This document shows, one piece after another, positions 22,166-33,445 of a stretch of 64,000 nt of DNA; within the stretch, counting starts at the first letter, position 1, and every line of letters begins with the position of its first letter. Under the pieces are notes generated by a model, which was not told the origin of the DNA, made no database searches, and was given only the letters and a program-made list of their open reading frames with translations. The position numbers and the translations under genes were made by a program. Source of the DNA: Dama dama (taxonomy: Eukaryota > Chordata > Mammalia > Artiodactyla > Cervidae). Location of the stretch: positions 1,199,501 through 1,263,500 of the forward strand of contig NC_083688.1 of assembly GCF_033118175.1 (NCBI RefSeq), in the 5' to 3' direction.

Positions 22166-22899
22166 GGTGCCCAGCGGGGTCAGGCACTTCGGTCTCCGCT
22201 GTTCGATCGAGCCGTCGATGGCACAGACGATGATGTCTGGAGGGAAGGCGGATGGCGTCTGAGCTGCTGTGCTCCGGGACGGGGTGACGTGGCGCGTTCT
22301 TTTAATTCTCACCACGACCCTCGGGAATGGCCACGTCCATACGGAGACCGATGCTGAGGTGCAGGAAGGGATGCGAGTGCTATGGTCCCCTCCCTCATGG
22401 CTTGTTCAGCTCCCAGTCCAAGGACAGGAGCCGGGGTGGAGGGGAGCAGGTCCAAGACCAGCGCCCCCAGAGGCTGTGCTGAAGCCTCAGCCTTCCTGCC
22501 CGCCCCGCCTCTGATTGCTGCGTCATCATAGCCTGTTGCAGCTTATAAGCAGATATTTGTACTGAGCTTTTTGTTTTTACCACTTGGCACTGTGTTGGTA
22601 TTTTAAATTAGCTTTTGATAAGGCGTTTATAGTTTATAATTACGGGGGTAGAGGGAGGGGAGGTGATCCCCCTCACCGTCAGACACACCGTGTGTGAGTG
22701 TCGGGCCGGGCTCAGATCTTCGGCAGTCTGCACCAGGGCTTCTGGAGGGACGGCCACCCTCTGGCTCCTGCGGGAGTCAGGGCGCCCGGCCTGGCCCGCT
22801 CTGCGTCCCCCCAGCCCCCAGATGGGCTGCCTCGGGCCTTTCCCCATTAGCTCCTGACTCTTCAGTTTGGGAGTGTGGGTTGGGAGGAGGTGGGCAGGG

Positions 22900-23310
22900 T
22901 GTATCTGTGTGCCGGAGCTTCCAGGACCAAGTACCGCAGGCCGCGTGGTTTCAGCAGCCTGATTTACTGACTGCCATCTGGAGGCTGGGGTTTGAGAGCA
23001 GGGTGTCGGCCGGGCCGTGCTCTCCCTGAAGGCGCCGGGGACGGGTCTGTTCCAGGCCTGTCTCCCGGTTTCAGGTGGTTCCTTGGCTTGTGGCAGCATA
23101 ACCCCCATCTTCACGCGGGGCTCTCTTTGGGGGAGCCTGTGTCCAGAGAACCCCTTGGGTCACGCCCCACCCTCCTCCAGCGTGACCTCATCTTAACCAG
23201 TTCCATCAGCAGTCCTACCAGCAAACAAAAAAAGGTCGTGTGCTGAGGTGCTAGGGGTTGAGGCGTCAATGAATGAATTTGGGGGACACAGTTCAACCCA
23301 TTGAGGGTTG
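22900..23310 (+). mobile_element. Old mammalian interspersed repeat, family not named
   Basis: 'tttcagcagcctgatttact', 'tctggaggctggggtttgag', 'gttccttggcttgtggcagc', 'gtgacctcatcttaaccagt', 'gggggacacagttcaaccca' form an order seen in a common ancient mammalian repeat. The related stretch at 63570-63890 shares the end. Confidence 0.5.
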
Positions 23311-23574
23311 GGGTCTAAGCACTGACTTTCAGCCTGGGGTTTCTCAGAACCAGAAGAGTCACTGGGGACCATTGGACCCAACTCCCTCACTTGCTGGGTG
23401 GGAAGGGACTCCGCGGAGCCCCATGGGTGAGCCAAGACCCGAACCTCAGGGTCCTCCTCCCCGGACTGGAGTCCTCTCCAGCTTTCAGGGGGCTTTGGCT
23501 GCTCTGGGCAGAGCGGGGTGGCGTCTGGCCTGGAGGAGGAATTGAGATGCTCCAGGAGCCGTCCTGCCTTGCAG

Positions 23575-23910
23575 ACGTCTGTCCCCCAGATGTTTACCGA
23601 GCACCCATTAGGCCCCGTGGATGTGGTGGCCAGCAAACCGGATGTGAGCCCACCCTCACGGCTTACAGTGGGAGACAAGACAGGTTTGTAGATGAGTCGA
23701 GCGAGCCCGCAGGAAGCTGACGGTTATACGTGGCACTGGTGGTGCCAAGGGGCGGCGCAGGGTGTCGGGTGAGGGCCTGGCCCTCTGTGCCCGGGATGGG
23801 CTGGTCGGCAAAGCCTCTCTAAGGGGCGGGACCCCGAAGCTGAGACTGAAGAGAAGCGGCCAGCAGCGGTGAGATGACTGTGAGGACTCTCGGGTCACTG
23901 GGCCACCTGG
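23575..23910 (-). mobile_element. L2 LINE fragment
   Basis: 'gtttaccgagcacccattag', 'gtggccagcaaaccggatgt', 'ccctcacggcttacagtggg' resemble the reversed L2 3' end. Diverged. Confidence 0.5.
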
Positions 23911-24231
23911 AGCCCGGGGCTGTTGGAGCTGGAGGGGCCTCGGGGTCCAAGCAGTGTGGCCGTGGCAGGCAGCCTGCGGCCCTCAGGGTCTCTGCTTATC
24001 TGTGTTCCTTCCTTCCTTCCTTCACTCGCTCAGCAAGTACGCGTTCATGAGGTGCCAGGTGAGCCCATCCCTGTCCATCCTGGGTTTGGGCAGAGCTGCC
24101 TGCGTGCCCTCTGTCCATTCCCCCCACTCCTGGTCTGTCTCCGAGCAGAGACAGGGACTTGACCAGGCCTGGTGGGGCTGCAGGAATGTCCCTGGTTAGC
24201 CACTGGGGGCGGGGGCCACAGCTGCCCCCCG

Positions 24232-24935
24232 GAGGAGCCAGATGACGGGGTGGGTGAGGGGGGCTGAGGGGTCAGGAGGAGCCCGATGACGGGAAGGGTG
24301 AGGGGGGCTGAGGGGTCAGGAGGAGCCCGAAGACGGGGTGGGTGAGGGGGGCTGAGGGGTCAGGAGGAGCCCGAAGACGGGGTGGGTGAGGGGGGCTGAG
24401 GGGTCAGGAGGAGCCCGATGACGGGGTGGGTGAGGGGGGCTGAGGGGTCAGGAGGAGCCCGATGACGGGGTGGGTGAGGGGGGCTGAGGGGTCAGGAGGA
24501 GCCCGATGACGGGGTGGGTGAGGGGGGCTGAGGGGTCAGGAGGAGCCCGATGACGGGGTGGGTGAGGGGGGCTGCGGGGTCAGGAGGAGCCCGATGACGG
24601 GGTGGGTGAGGGGGGCTGAGGGGTCAGGAGGAGCCCGATGACGGGGTGGGTGAGGGGGGCTGAGGGGTCAGGAGGAGCCCGATGACGGGGTGGGTGAGGG
24701 GGGCTGAGGGGTCAGGAGGAGCCCGATGACGGGGTGGGTGAGGGGGGCTGAGGGGTCAGGAGGAGCCCGATGACGGGGTGGGTGAGGGGGGCTGAGGGGT
24801 CAGGAGGAGCCCGAGGACGGGGTGGGTGAGGGGGGCTGAGGGGTCAGGAGGAGCCCGAGGACGGGGTGGGTGAGGGGGGCTGAGGGGTCAGGAGGAGCCC
24901 GAAGACGGGGTGGGTGAGGGGGGCTGGGGGGTCAG
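24232..24935 (+). repeat. 44-base minisatellite, 16 units
   Basis: The unit begins gaggagcccgatgacggggt, continues with gggtgaggggggctgagggg and ends tcag. 704 bases equal 16 units. Units are almost identical; variation is mainly at one site (atgacg, aagacg or aggacg), plus a few single changes (gggaag in the second unit, gctgcg in one, gctggg in the last). The high identity implies recent expansion or homogenisation. Confidence 0.97.
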
Positions 24936-24974
24936 GCTGTCGGGATCGGGTCCCCACTGTGAGGACTGGACCTG

Positions 24975-25085
24975 TCCCTGCTTCTCCTCTCGGGGCCTCA
25001 GTTTCCCCACCTGTAAGGTGGGTGCGAATCCCACCCGTCCGCACAGGGTGGCTGTGAGCGCCAGGGCTGGCCATCGCAGGTGCTC
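24975..25085 (+). mobile_element. MIR fragment
   Basis: 'ggggcctcagtttccccacc' then 'tgtaaggtgggtgcgaatcc' and 'ggtggctgtgagcgcc' is the 3' half of MIR. Confidence 0.55.
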
Positions 25086-25642
25086 AGCACGGAGCATGGG
25101 GACAGGCGTGTGTTTCCCTCCCCACCGTCAGCGTCACTGTTGCGATCACTCCCGGGGTACTGGCCGCCCTTTGGGTCCCCTCGACCTCAGTGGCTTTCTG
25201 TCTTTGTCCTCCCTTCTGGCCCCAGACCCCCGAGGACCCCGCTGGGCTTTCTCCCTGCAGCGCGCAGCGGGAGGGGCGCCTGCCTCTCGAAGTTGCCTTT
25301 GCTGTGACAGGGCCTTGGTCTCCATTCACTAGACGTCAGCACGGGTCCAGGTCCAGACAAATGGGCTGTCGTGCCGGGGCGGGTGTGACTTTGGAGGTGT
25401 GCGTGCCTGTTCTGGAATTGTGTATGGACAGCCGCTGGAGGGCAGGGAGAGTGGGGAGGGTCGTGGACCCCCCAGCAGGCTTGGGGTGGGCAGGGGGCTG
25501 GCCCTGCCCAGAGTGCCCGCTGATCCCGACTGAAGTCTTAGACTTGCGGCCTGTGGAGGCTGCGAAGAATCTTAGAGGTCAGAACTCTGGGGTGAGAGGG
25601 TGATCTGCTTGTGACATCTGTCACCCCGTTGACCACCAGGGG

Positions 25643-25842
25643 TGAAAGTGAAAGTGAAGTTGCTCAGTCATGTCTGACTCTTTGCGACCCCGTGGACTGT
25701 GCAGTCCATGGAGTTCTCCAGGCCAGAATACTGGAGTGGGTGGCCTTTCCCTTCTCCAGGGGACCTTCCCAACCCAGGGATTGAACCCAACTCTCCCACA
25801 TCGCAGGCGGATTCTTTACCAGCCGAGCCAGCAGGGACACCG
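25643..25842 (-). mobile_element. Bov-tA SINE
   Basis: Reversed Bov-tA beginning with the 'gaaagtgaaagtgaagt' tail, 'ctcagtcatgtctgactctt', a shortened middle ('actgtgcagtccatggag'), and the head 'cccagggattgaacccaact', ending 'ccagccgagccagcaggg'. The shortened middle marks the Bov-tA type with the 'gtatagtccatgg' arrangement. Confidence 0.92.
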
Positions 25843-26009
25843 CAGGGAGCTGAGACAAACCCAGGGGGGCGCCAGGCTTGACTCAGCAGAATTCCATCCC
25901 CTTGGGGTGCAGGCGGGAAAACGGATTCCCAGCAAGGGACAGCCTCTTGTCCAGGGTCCTACCGTGGGCCCCTGAATCGAGGAATTCCTGTCCTGTGTTC
26001 TTTTTGACA

Positions 26010-26165
26010 TAATGATATTGGTATTATTAAATTTTTTTAGAAGCATTTTTAATTGGAGGATTAATTAATTTAATTGGAAACTATAATGTGTTGGTTTCTG
26101 CCAGACAACAACGTGAATCAGCTGTAAACATATGCAAGTCCCCTCCCTCTCGACCCTCCCTGGTG
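26010..26165 (-). mobile_element. Ruminant L1 3' end fragment
   Basis: 'aattggaggattaattaatt' followed by 'caacaacgtgaatcagctgt' and 'acatatgcaagtcccctccc' resembles the reversed 3' end of ruminant L1, as does the copy near 39880. Confidence 0.6.
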
Positions 26166-26819
26166 TTATTACTTTTTATCGGTTAATCATTCTGTCCTGA
26201 AGCCAGGTCTCTTAGGAGATACCAGCAAGTGGAAGGGTGGTCAGGACACGTGTGACCCTCAAGGGTATCAGACGCTTCCCCCTCCCCCAGGCAGGCGCTG
26301 CTCCCGGAGGGCAGAGTGTAGGAGGGCTCGGGGGCGATGCTGCTCCCAGGGCAGAGCGTGCGTGTCCGCTGTCGGGCGCGGTTCCAGCGTGTGTGACCGC
26401 TGCCTTCCTAACCGGCCCGAGTGGCGGGCGTTCCGGCTTCTGGCCGCTGGGGGGCGCTCAGAGCACCGCCTTTCTGTGGCTCTGGTTTCCTGGGGGGGCC
26501 ACGGTCTGCGGTGGAGGCCCGGGCGCCTGTGGTCCCTCTTCCCTCCTGGACTCCAGCCCTGGGCCCAGAGATGTTTGGAAACTCTAGGAACCTGAGAGAG
26601 CAGCCAGGAATGGGGACCAGGGTCAGCTGAGTTCCGGCCCTGGCTGGCCGGCACACCCCCGCCTGGGGTGTCTGCGCAGACGTCCCGGGCTCCCCGCGTC
26701 CCTGCCGTCGCCTGAGTCCAGTGAGGTCCGCACGCTTGCGCAGGCGGCCGCCTGGAGGCAAGGGACAGCCACCCGCCAGGGCTGACCCGCGGCCGGCCCT
26801 GCCCAGCCGCGTGGTCTGA

Positions 26820-26960
26820 ACTGGTTCTTTCAGCCCTGCGCCTCAGTTTTCTCTGTTGTTAAAGAGGGAAAAGAATAGAATCTTCCCCCCAGGCTGGTGA
26901 GAGGTAAGGAAGCAGTTCATGGAGAGAGCGCCCGGCATGCTCACGGATAGCAGAACGTGG
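26820..26960 (+). mobile_element. MIR fragment
   Basis: 'gcctcagttttctctgttgt', 'gaatagaatcttcccccc', 'gcgcccggcatgctcacgg' follow the MIR 3' half, diverged. Confidence 0.45.
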
Positions 26961-27039
26961 CGACAGCCGGCCGCACTCGCCCTCTGCTAAACGTGCCCCA
27001 CCTTTCCTTTGGGCCCGGCTGCATCTGCGAGGCGTGGGC

Positions 27040-27160
27040 GCGCTCATCACACCCGCTGTACAGCCCAGGAACTGAGGTTCCCAGTGGCGGCATCGCCTGT
27101 CCAAGAACATGCAGAGGTTGACAGGCTGCAGCCGGGACTCCGGCCTAGCCTGCGTCCTGC
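27040..27160 (-). mobile_element. MIR fragment
   Basis: 'tacagcccaggaactgaggt' then 'cctgtccaagaacatgcaga' and 'cgggactccggcctagcctg' is the reversed MIR core, diverged. Confidence 0.5.
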
Positions 27161-27969
27161 GTTCACCACTGGGAAGGACCCGGCCTGTGTTGGTCGGGCA
27201 GGGGTGACGGGGTGTGCGTGCGTGTATGTGTGTTTCCCGACTCAGCTGAGCTAGGGGTCTTCCAAGTTTAGGAGGTGCTGAGGGGGAGAGGAGGCCCTGT
27301 TTCACAGAAGGGGAGGATGTGGTGGGGGAACCTGCTCTGCCGTCCAGGGGCTCCTCTGCAGACAGTGGTGCCCATCCCGCCGCCCAGCAGCTGGCTCGGA
27401 GGGACGGCCTGCGCCAGGGCTACCGTGCACCCCTTCCAGGGACGCAGTGGAGGAGCGTTGGGGAGCCGGGGCCTGGTACCCAGCGGCAGGCTCCGTCCTT
27501 CCTCCCTCCACCGCCCGTCCCTCGGGTGGGCCCCACTTCCTGCTCAACCCTCCGGGCCCACCTGGCACCCTGGCAGGACAGGACAGCCACGGGGGTTCTG
27601 TGTGGCGTCAGGCGTGACTGCAGAGAAAAACCCGTCTCAGTGGACACTGCTCGCGCGCTAGGGGAAATCCTTGTTCTGTTCTTGGGTGAACTGAGCATCC
27701 CTCGGGTGGGCAGAGGAGAGCGTCATTCCACGCTGGGCCAGGTCCCTTCATCTGCCCATCTTCAGGGATCGTGGGCTGGGGGCCGATGGCCTATGAGGAC
27801 TTCCTCCTTCCACACCTGGGGTGGTGGCATCTCTGGAGGAGGAAGGTCATTGGAGATCTCAGTAGAGGTGACAGAGTGCCTTGGAGTGGGTGAGAAGGTC
27901 TGTGAGAGCCAGGACAGTCTCAGTAAGTTACGGCCTCTGAAAAGTCCTCGGAGAGATTCTTGTTGGTGG

Positions 27970-28070
27970 CACTCTCCCCATTCTCCAGATGGGGAGACTG
28001 AGGCCTTGAGAAGGCGAGAGGGGCTCTCGAGGTCCATAGTGAGCTGCTCACAGAACCCAGTCCGGGACAC
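27970..28070 (-). mobile_element. MIR fragment
   Basis: 'ccattctccagatggggaga' followed by 'ctgaggccttgagaaggcga' and 'agtgagctgctcacagaacc' is the reversed MIR core. Confidence 0.5.
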
Positions 28071-28087
28071 TTCCCACCACATGCTGC

Positions 28088-28390
28088 CTTCTTGGCAGGG
28101 CTGTCTGGATGCGGCCTCTTCCGGGAAGCCTCCCTGGTTTCTTGGCAGGGCTGTCTGAATGCTGCCTCTTCCGGGAAGCCTTCCTGGATTTCCCCTGTGC
28201 AGAGCTGGTTCTTTCCCTCTTAATGGTGCTCAAGGCCGTCTGTGCCCGCCTGGCCACTTGGGCCTGGCCCTTTGTGTGGTAACTGTTGATTAACCTTTTG
28301 GTCTTGCCAGCCAGGGGGAGTTTTCTTGAGGGCAGGGTGTGTGTCTGATTTATTTCTGCCTCCGTAGCCCTGAGCATGGGGCCTGGCGAG
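28088..28390 (+). mobile_element. L2 LINE 3' end with internal 52-base duplication
   Basis: 'tcttccgggaagccttcctg', later 'gttttcttgagggcagggtg', 'gtctgatttatttctgcctc', 'gagcatggggcctggcga' match the sense-strand L2 3' end. Within it, a segment of about 52 bases ('ttcttggcagggctgtctg...gggaagcc') appears twice in tandem at about 28089-28140 and 28141-28190, with only a few differences. Confidence 0.6.
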
Positions 28391-28613
28391 TCGGTGTGCG
28401 TGTGGGGTGAAAGCATGGGAGAGGGGAGAGGAGGAGGGAGGAGTGGGGGGCACCACAGATGGGAGCAGGGGCTGGCGGGGGGCAAGGGCGGGTCCGGGAG
28501 GAGCCTGGAGCCGGGCTGGGCCCCCTGGGGGCCTGGTTCCCGAAGGTTGGGGAGCCCGACCTGTCTGCTTCCCGCCGCCCCCCTGCTGACCTGCCGGCTT
28601 CCTCTCCCTGCAG

Positions 28614-28762
28614 GAAGCGTCCCCTGGGACCTGGAGAGTCCGCCCGCGTGCCTGCCAGTGGGGCCGGGGCCCGTCCGAGCCCTGCTGAGCCTGGAGGAGG
28701 CCGTGTGGGCCAGCTGTGGGCCCCGGGTCACCGTCCTGGATGCCACCAGTTTGCAGACTCAG
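28614..28762 (+). CDS. ARHGEF10L: ARHGEF10L exon
   Basis: Two bases complete Gly (G|GA), then 49 codons: SVPWDLESPPACLPVGPGPV, RALLSLEEAVWASCGPRVTV, LDATSLQTQ. The acceptor is AG 28612-28613 and the donor GT 28763-28764, phase 0. The strand VWASCGPRVTVLDA is a clear propeller blade, and the Pro/Gly-rich start is a loop. Other long open frames across this exon are out-of-frame shadows of the high GC content. Confidence 0.95.
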
Positions 28763-30487
28763 GTACCGGCCCTGCCTCGTGGCTCGTGGCCCCAGGGGGC
28801 CGTCTCCAGGCGTCCCCTCTGCTGACCCCTCGCACACCCCGCTGGGCGCTGCCCTGGGCTCCCAGGGGCGTCTCGGGGTCGTCAGGGCTTCCTGGGCTGC
28901 ACGGGGGGCGGGATCCCCATGTGGCCACCCCCTGCCTCCCCCAACACGCTCCCTCAGGGCTGCCGAGAGGGAAGGGTCCCTACCCTGCTGGGCAGTGGGC
29001 TCACTCCTCTGTCGTGTCTGCTGCTCCCCGGGGAGCTGGGGCTGGGGTCTCTGTGCCCCCAGGGAGCACAGTGTGTGAGGAGCCACACCCTGGCTGCGTG
29101 CTAGAGGCCTGGAAACCCGCTCTCTGGGGCTGCCTCTCCTGCCTCCAGCTCACTCAGGGACCGGGCTGTGCTGAGGGAGCAGCCGGTGTGGATGCTGGCA
29201 CTCGGGGCGCCGGGCTCTTTAGCCACTGTGGACCCCACGGGGAAGGGGCGCTCGGCCAGCACCGGGGTCCTGCCTCGTCCCGTCGTGAGCGCTGCCCGAT
29301 CCTCGGCCGCTGCTATGCGGGCCTTGTCTGGGGGTCCTCCCTGGCCCGGCCTGGACTCTCTCCTGTCGGTGACCAGCAGCCCTGCCCACCCCCTTCGCCG
29401 CAGCCCAGGCTCCATCCTGCCTGGCTCCCTGCAGGGTATTTTGGTGACGATCCCTGTTACTTGATTTGCTTGGGTTACCAGCTTGGCCACCAGGCCCCGG
29501 GGGAGCCTGAGCCTGACCCTGCTGCCTTCCTGCAAGGACCTTCTTCCTCGCCCCCTCGGTCCTGCCTCAGCTTCCTCAGCAGCCAGGCAGTCTGGGCTGG
29601 ATCCCGGATGACAGGTCCTGGTTTGGCAGATGCAGACCCTGAGCCTGGGGAGCTGAGGGTGAGCCCCGAGACCCGGGTTGAGCCTCAGGGTCCCAGTGCT
29701 GACTCCCCGCCTCTGTTGAAGCTTGAGGCTCAGCCTTCACATCTGCGCCTTCCCGGCTCAGCCTCCTGGTGCTGGCCATGTGAGCACACACGTTTTCCTG
29801 CTCCTTCCCCGGGGTCCCTTCACCTCTGTGTGAGATGATGCTCGGGGGCCCCAGTCCTGGCCAGGGAGGTGTTTGGGTAGCGGCCCTTTGGGGCGCTGGG
29901 AAGGCAGGTGGGGTGGGTTTGCCCCCAGCACCTTGGACAGCGGTGAGAGGCCGCGCGTGGGCAGAACCAGAGTGTTTGGGTGTGCAGGTGCCATCAGGTT
30001 TTGAGAAGCGTCGGGGGGCTCACGGTGAAACGTGGCCTGCCCCCCCCTTTCGGGGCTGCTTGAACAGCCCTCCCCCCCATAGGCTTGCACCGTGGCACCG
30101 GGGACCTTTGGCCTCACTGCTGGGGCAGGCCCGGCAGAGGGGGCGGGCTCTGGGAGGGGCCAGGGAGGGGCCGCCCCTCCTCTGCTTCTGGATTTCCTGG
30201 TCCTCCTTCTCCCTGGCAGATGGGTGGGGACGGGGGGCCCTGACTGGCTGTAGCCCCAGACCCCGTTCCCAGCCCTGCCCCGTCACTGCCTTCAGGGGCC
30301 TCTCACCTCAGCCTTCTGGGAGGAAGCTGACCGGGGGAGCTGGCTCCCTGGGCGCTCAGGGTCACTGATGGGCTTGGGTCTCAAGGCATTTGGGCGGAAG
30401 AAGGATGAGTACCCCCTGCAGTCCCCCCAAGCAGACCCCTGCTGTCCCCATGCCACGCCCAGTGTCTTCCCAGGTTTTTCCTGGGCC

Positions 30488-30617
30488 TGGGGAAATGGCA
30501 GCCCACTCCAGCGTTCTTGCCTGGAGAATCCCAGGGATGGGGGAGCCTGGTCGGCTGCCATCTATGGGTTTGCACAGAGTCGGACACGACTGAAGCGACT
30601 TAGCAGCAGCAGCAGCA
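30488..30617 (+). mobile_element. Bov-tA/BovA SINE 3' part with AGC tail
   Basis: 'gaaatggcagcccactccag', 'gcctggagaatcccagggat', 'gtcggacacgactgaagcga' then an AGC run at 30602-30617. The AGC tail is typical of ruminant BovA-type SINEs and often length-variable. The tRNA head is absent. Confidence 0.88.
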
Positions 30618-31684
30618 GGGGCCCAGCTTAGGGCCTTGGTGGATGGGCCTCGTTAGTGTTGTGACTGCCTAACTTGCATCCTTCCCGCCAGATGTGTGAT
30701 TTCTTCGGGAAGTCAAGCCGCTCCTTTGGAGTCGCTGGTGTGGGTGGGGTGGGGAGTGTGTCCGCATCGCGGGTCTGTCATCCCCTCACTTCGTTGGCTG
30801 GGAGGCCCACTTCTGCCAACAGCTGTCCCAGGAGCTTGAGACAGACAGACCAAGGGAAGGACAGGGCCCAGGCGTGACCGTGCCTGCCCTTCCCCGATCC
30901 CACTCCTTGCCAGCGGCCGCACCGTCCTGCCCAGCCCTGCAGCTCAGCTCCGGGACCCCTGCGGTCCCCAGGGCAGAGGGGCCACAGGCTCCAGTGCGAG
31001 GCTGTGATGATTTAAGATGAGCTTGGACCCCCCGCTCTTAAGAAGGGCTCAGTGTGGCCCTTGTCCTGCTCTGCATGCACGGGGGCATCAGGCGGGCCCT
31101 GGGTGGGGGGAGGCGGGATGGAGGAAGGGGCGGTTGAGGAGGCCCCGCGGCAGGGCGAGAGGGAGCCTGGAAATGGAAAAGTTTGTGGGGGCGCAGGGCG
31201 GGCAGTCTGCCTTCAGCACACACCATCCTCCGCACAGTAACGAGGAGACCGCCATGCATACTTTATAGAGCCTCGCTCCGCTGCTGCTCAGAGAAGAGGA
31301 GGCCGACCCACCTCCGCACTGGGCTCCGGGACGGCCGTCTGGCTGCTGCTAGAGACCGCTGGACCCAGCCGGGGGCTCCGTGCGCCTGGCCGGAGGACTG
31401 GCCTCTGGGCTGGCCTGCTGTCCAGGCTGCCCCGGTCCCCAGGGCTCAGGCGCGTCCTCCCTGCGGGGCACGCCTCCGCCTAGAAGGGCGTGGTGCCAGA
31501 CCCTCCCCCAGGACCAGAAGCCCCGTGGGGGCTGGAGATCCTCCACGCCAGGGGGCCTGGGAGGGTCCTGGCGGTCCTGGGTGTGGTTGCCCATCTCTGG
31601 CCCGAATGAGGACATGGGGGGTTCATTTAGAGATTTTGTCAACACTGAGGCGCTTTCTGCAATTTCTCCACCACCAGGAAGTAA

Positions 31685-31925
31685 AATAATAACCAACACA
31701 CACTGAGTGCTTAGCGTGGACCCGTCCTGGGGTTAAGCGTTTTACGTGTCTTAGCCCACTTAATCCTCAAACCACCCTGTGAGCTGGGTACTTTTATTGT
31801 TCGTAATTTACTCGTAAGTGAACAGAGGCCCAGAGAGGTTCAGTGATCGCCCAAAGTCACACAGCCAGAAGGATGCGGAGGTGGGATGGGAGCCCGGGTG
31901 TCCGCCTCTGAGTCCGCTCTGAAGC
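31685..31925 (-). mobile_element. MIR, nearly full length
   Basis: 'ataataaccaacacacactg', 'agtgcttagcgtggacccg', 'acttaatcctcaaaccaccc', 'aacagaggcccagagaggtt', 'gtcacacagccagaaggatg', 'tccgcctctgagtccgctct' follow the whole reversed MIR consensus. Confidence 0.8.
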
Positions 31926-32439
31926 CCCGGGTCGGCCGCGGGGGGCAGAGGGGCGGTCTCCCTGGGCCGCACTGTCCGCCACAGTCTCTATCGTATGTAA
32001 GTTTTGGGCAGTGTCATCTGTTTAAGTGCCGCGTTCGCCAAAAAGTTTATTTCGGTCTTTCTGTAACCTCTTACTGCTTTTTCCACCAACACATCTTCTG
32101 GGCCGAGGATGGACCTGCTCGTTTCCCAGCGTCTGTCTGGCTCCCGTAGCAGGCGCCCTGAGCCAACAGTCACAGAGGATGGGTAGGAGGGGTCCTGATT
32201 GGCAGGGCTTCGCGCAGAGAGAGGGCTGGAGGGGTGGACTGGAGTGAGACCTCGTCTCAGCTCTTCAGGAGCTCGGAGCAGGCCCAGGATGGTCGACGCT
32301 GGCCCAGGGAGGGAAGGCCCGTGGTGGGCAGGCCCAGGCCCTGTGGGGGCCCAGGGGAGGAGAGAGGGCTTCCAGACCAGGGAGGAGGGGTGGGAGCAGG
32401 GGAGGTCTGGGCGGGGCAGGTGAGCGGGCCTGATGGAGA

Positions 32440-32475
32440 CGGTGGGGGGGGGGGGGTTGGGGGTGGGGAGCGGGG
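32440..32475 (+). repeat. Poly-G tract
   Basis: A run of about 13 G followed by further G runs ('ttgggggtgggg') in the intron, on the coding strand. Confidence 0.85.
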
Positions 32476-32689
32476 GGCCACTGGCTCAGGCAGGCCCGGC
32501 TGTGTGGGTGGGGGGCTCCCGGGAGCAGCCCTGGGCTGCCGCCCCCATTAGGCCCGTTGGCCTCCGCGGCCGCCCTGACCCTGCAGAGCTGGTGACCGTG
32601 CGTGGGGCCCGCCCGTCTCTGGGCTCTCTGCTCGCCCCCCAACTGCTTGTTCAGCCCCTTGATCCCCGCGGAGGCCTCGGTGAGGCCTG

Positions 32690-32870
32690 TTAAATAATAA
32701 TGTAGCTCACCAGGGCCTGTGTCAACACCGCATCCTCCGTGTTCATTATCTCGATTGCCACCTTCAAAGTCTAATCCAGTCGTCTGGAGTTCATTTTAAC
32801 TGATCGCTGGAGGGGAAGCGGGCTGTGGGATGACTGTTGCATCTTAATTAAAAAAAAAAAAAAGAATGGG
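32690..32870. other. AT-rich unique island (candidate non-coding element)
   Basis: It stands out from GC-rich flanks, with no recognisable repeat. It contains 'gttcattatctcgattgcca', 'cattttaactgatcgctgg' and TTAATTAA at 32844-32851 followed by an A run. The sequence resembles deeply conserved regulatory DNA, but that cannot be shown from one genome. Confidence 0.3.
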
Positions 32871-33129
32871 GACAGGAGTCCTGAAGCTTGTGGGGCGCCC
32901 TCCGCCCAGCCGGCGTGGTCGGGGCAGCGGGGCAGGGCGGGGTCTCCCTCCCCAGCTCAGGGGAAGGTGATGGGCGGGGTCGCCGGAGAAGGGGCTGAGC
33001 CGCGGGTGGGTTTCCTGCTACTGGCTCGGGACCAGCGGGGCCCCTTGTGCCGAGGGGGATGCCCACTGGAGGGCGGGGGTCTCTGGCCTCCGCTCCAGGC
33101 CCAGCTGGCCCCTCTGCCGCCCTCTGAAC

Positions 33130-33420
33130 ATGCCAGGCTCCTTCCCCTGCCAGGCCTCTGCCTGTGCTCTTGCTTTTCCCCTGCCTGGGGCAGGAACTCC
33201 GTGCCCGCGGGCTGTCCCTCGGGCGGCTCCTTCCCGTCCCCGACCTCGGCTCGGCAGCCCCCTCCTCTGTGGGCCCTGCCCGACGGCATCATCAGTCACC
33301 TCGCCCCCGGCCAGGGTCTGCACACGTCAGCGGCCTCACTGTCCCCAGAGCATTGGTCACTGTCTGCAGCCGTCTCCCAGATGGCTGTTGTCTCTCTGCA
33401 CCCACCTGGCCGTGAACAGA
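33130..33420 (+). mobile_element. L2 LINE 3' fragment
   Basis: 'caggctccttcccctgccag', 'cctctgcctgtgctcttgct', 'cctggggcaggaactccgtg' resemble the sense L2 3' end ('ctttgcacttgctgttccct...'). Strongly diverged and GC-shifted. Confidence 0.4.
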
Positions 33421-33445
33421 TGAAAACAGGGCGGGGCCTGGTCTT

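Larger units (their letters stand above)
21734..28613 (+). other. ARHGEF10L: Intron (6.9 kb)
   Basis: It contains the 44-base minisatellite, MIR, L2, Bov-tA and an L1 end (listed). Bases 22250-22890, 25090-25630, 26190-26820, 27160-27960 and 28390-28610 show no recognisable element and no exon that would fit between the flanking exons. Confidence 0.75.

Noticed and set aside
24232..24935. CRISPR-like array of 44-base direct repeats
   Set aside because: There are no spacers; units abut directly and the context is a mammalian intron. It is a minisatellite.
28459..29838. A 459-codon open frame overlapping an ARHGEF10L exon
   Set aside because: It is out of frame with the exon at 28614-28762 and is explained by high GC content. 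No domain or family pattern is visible.
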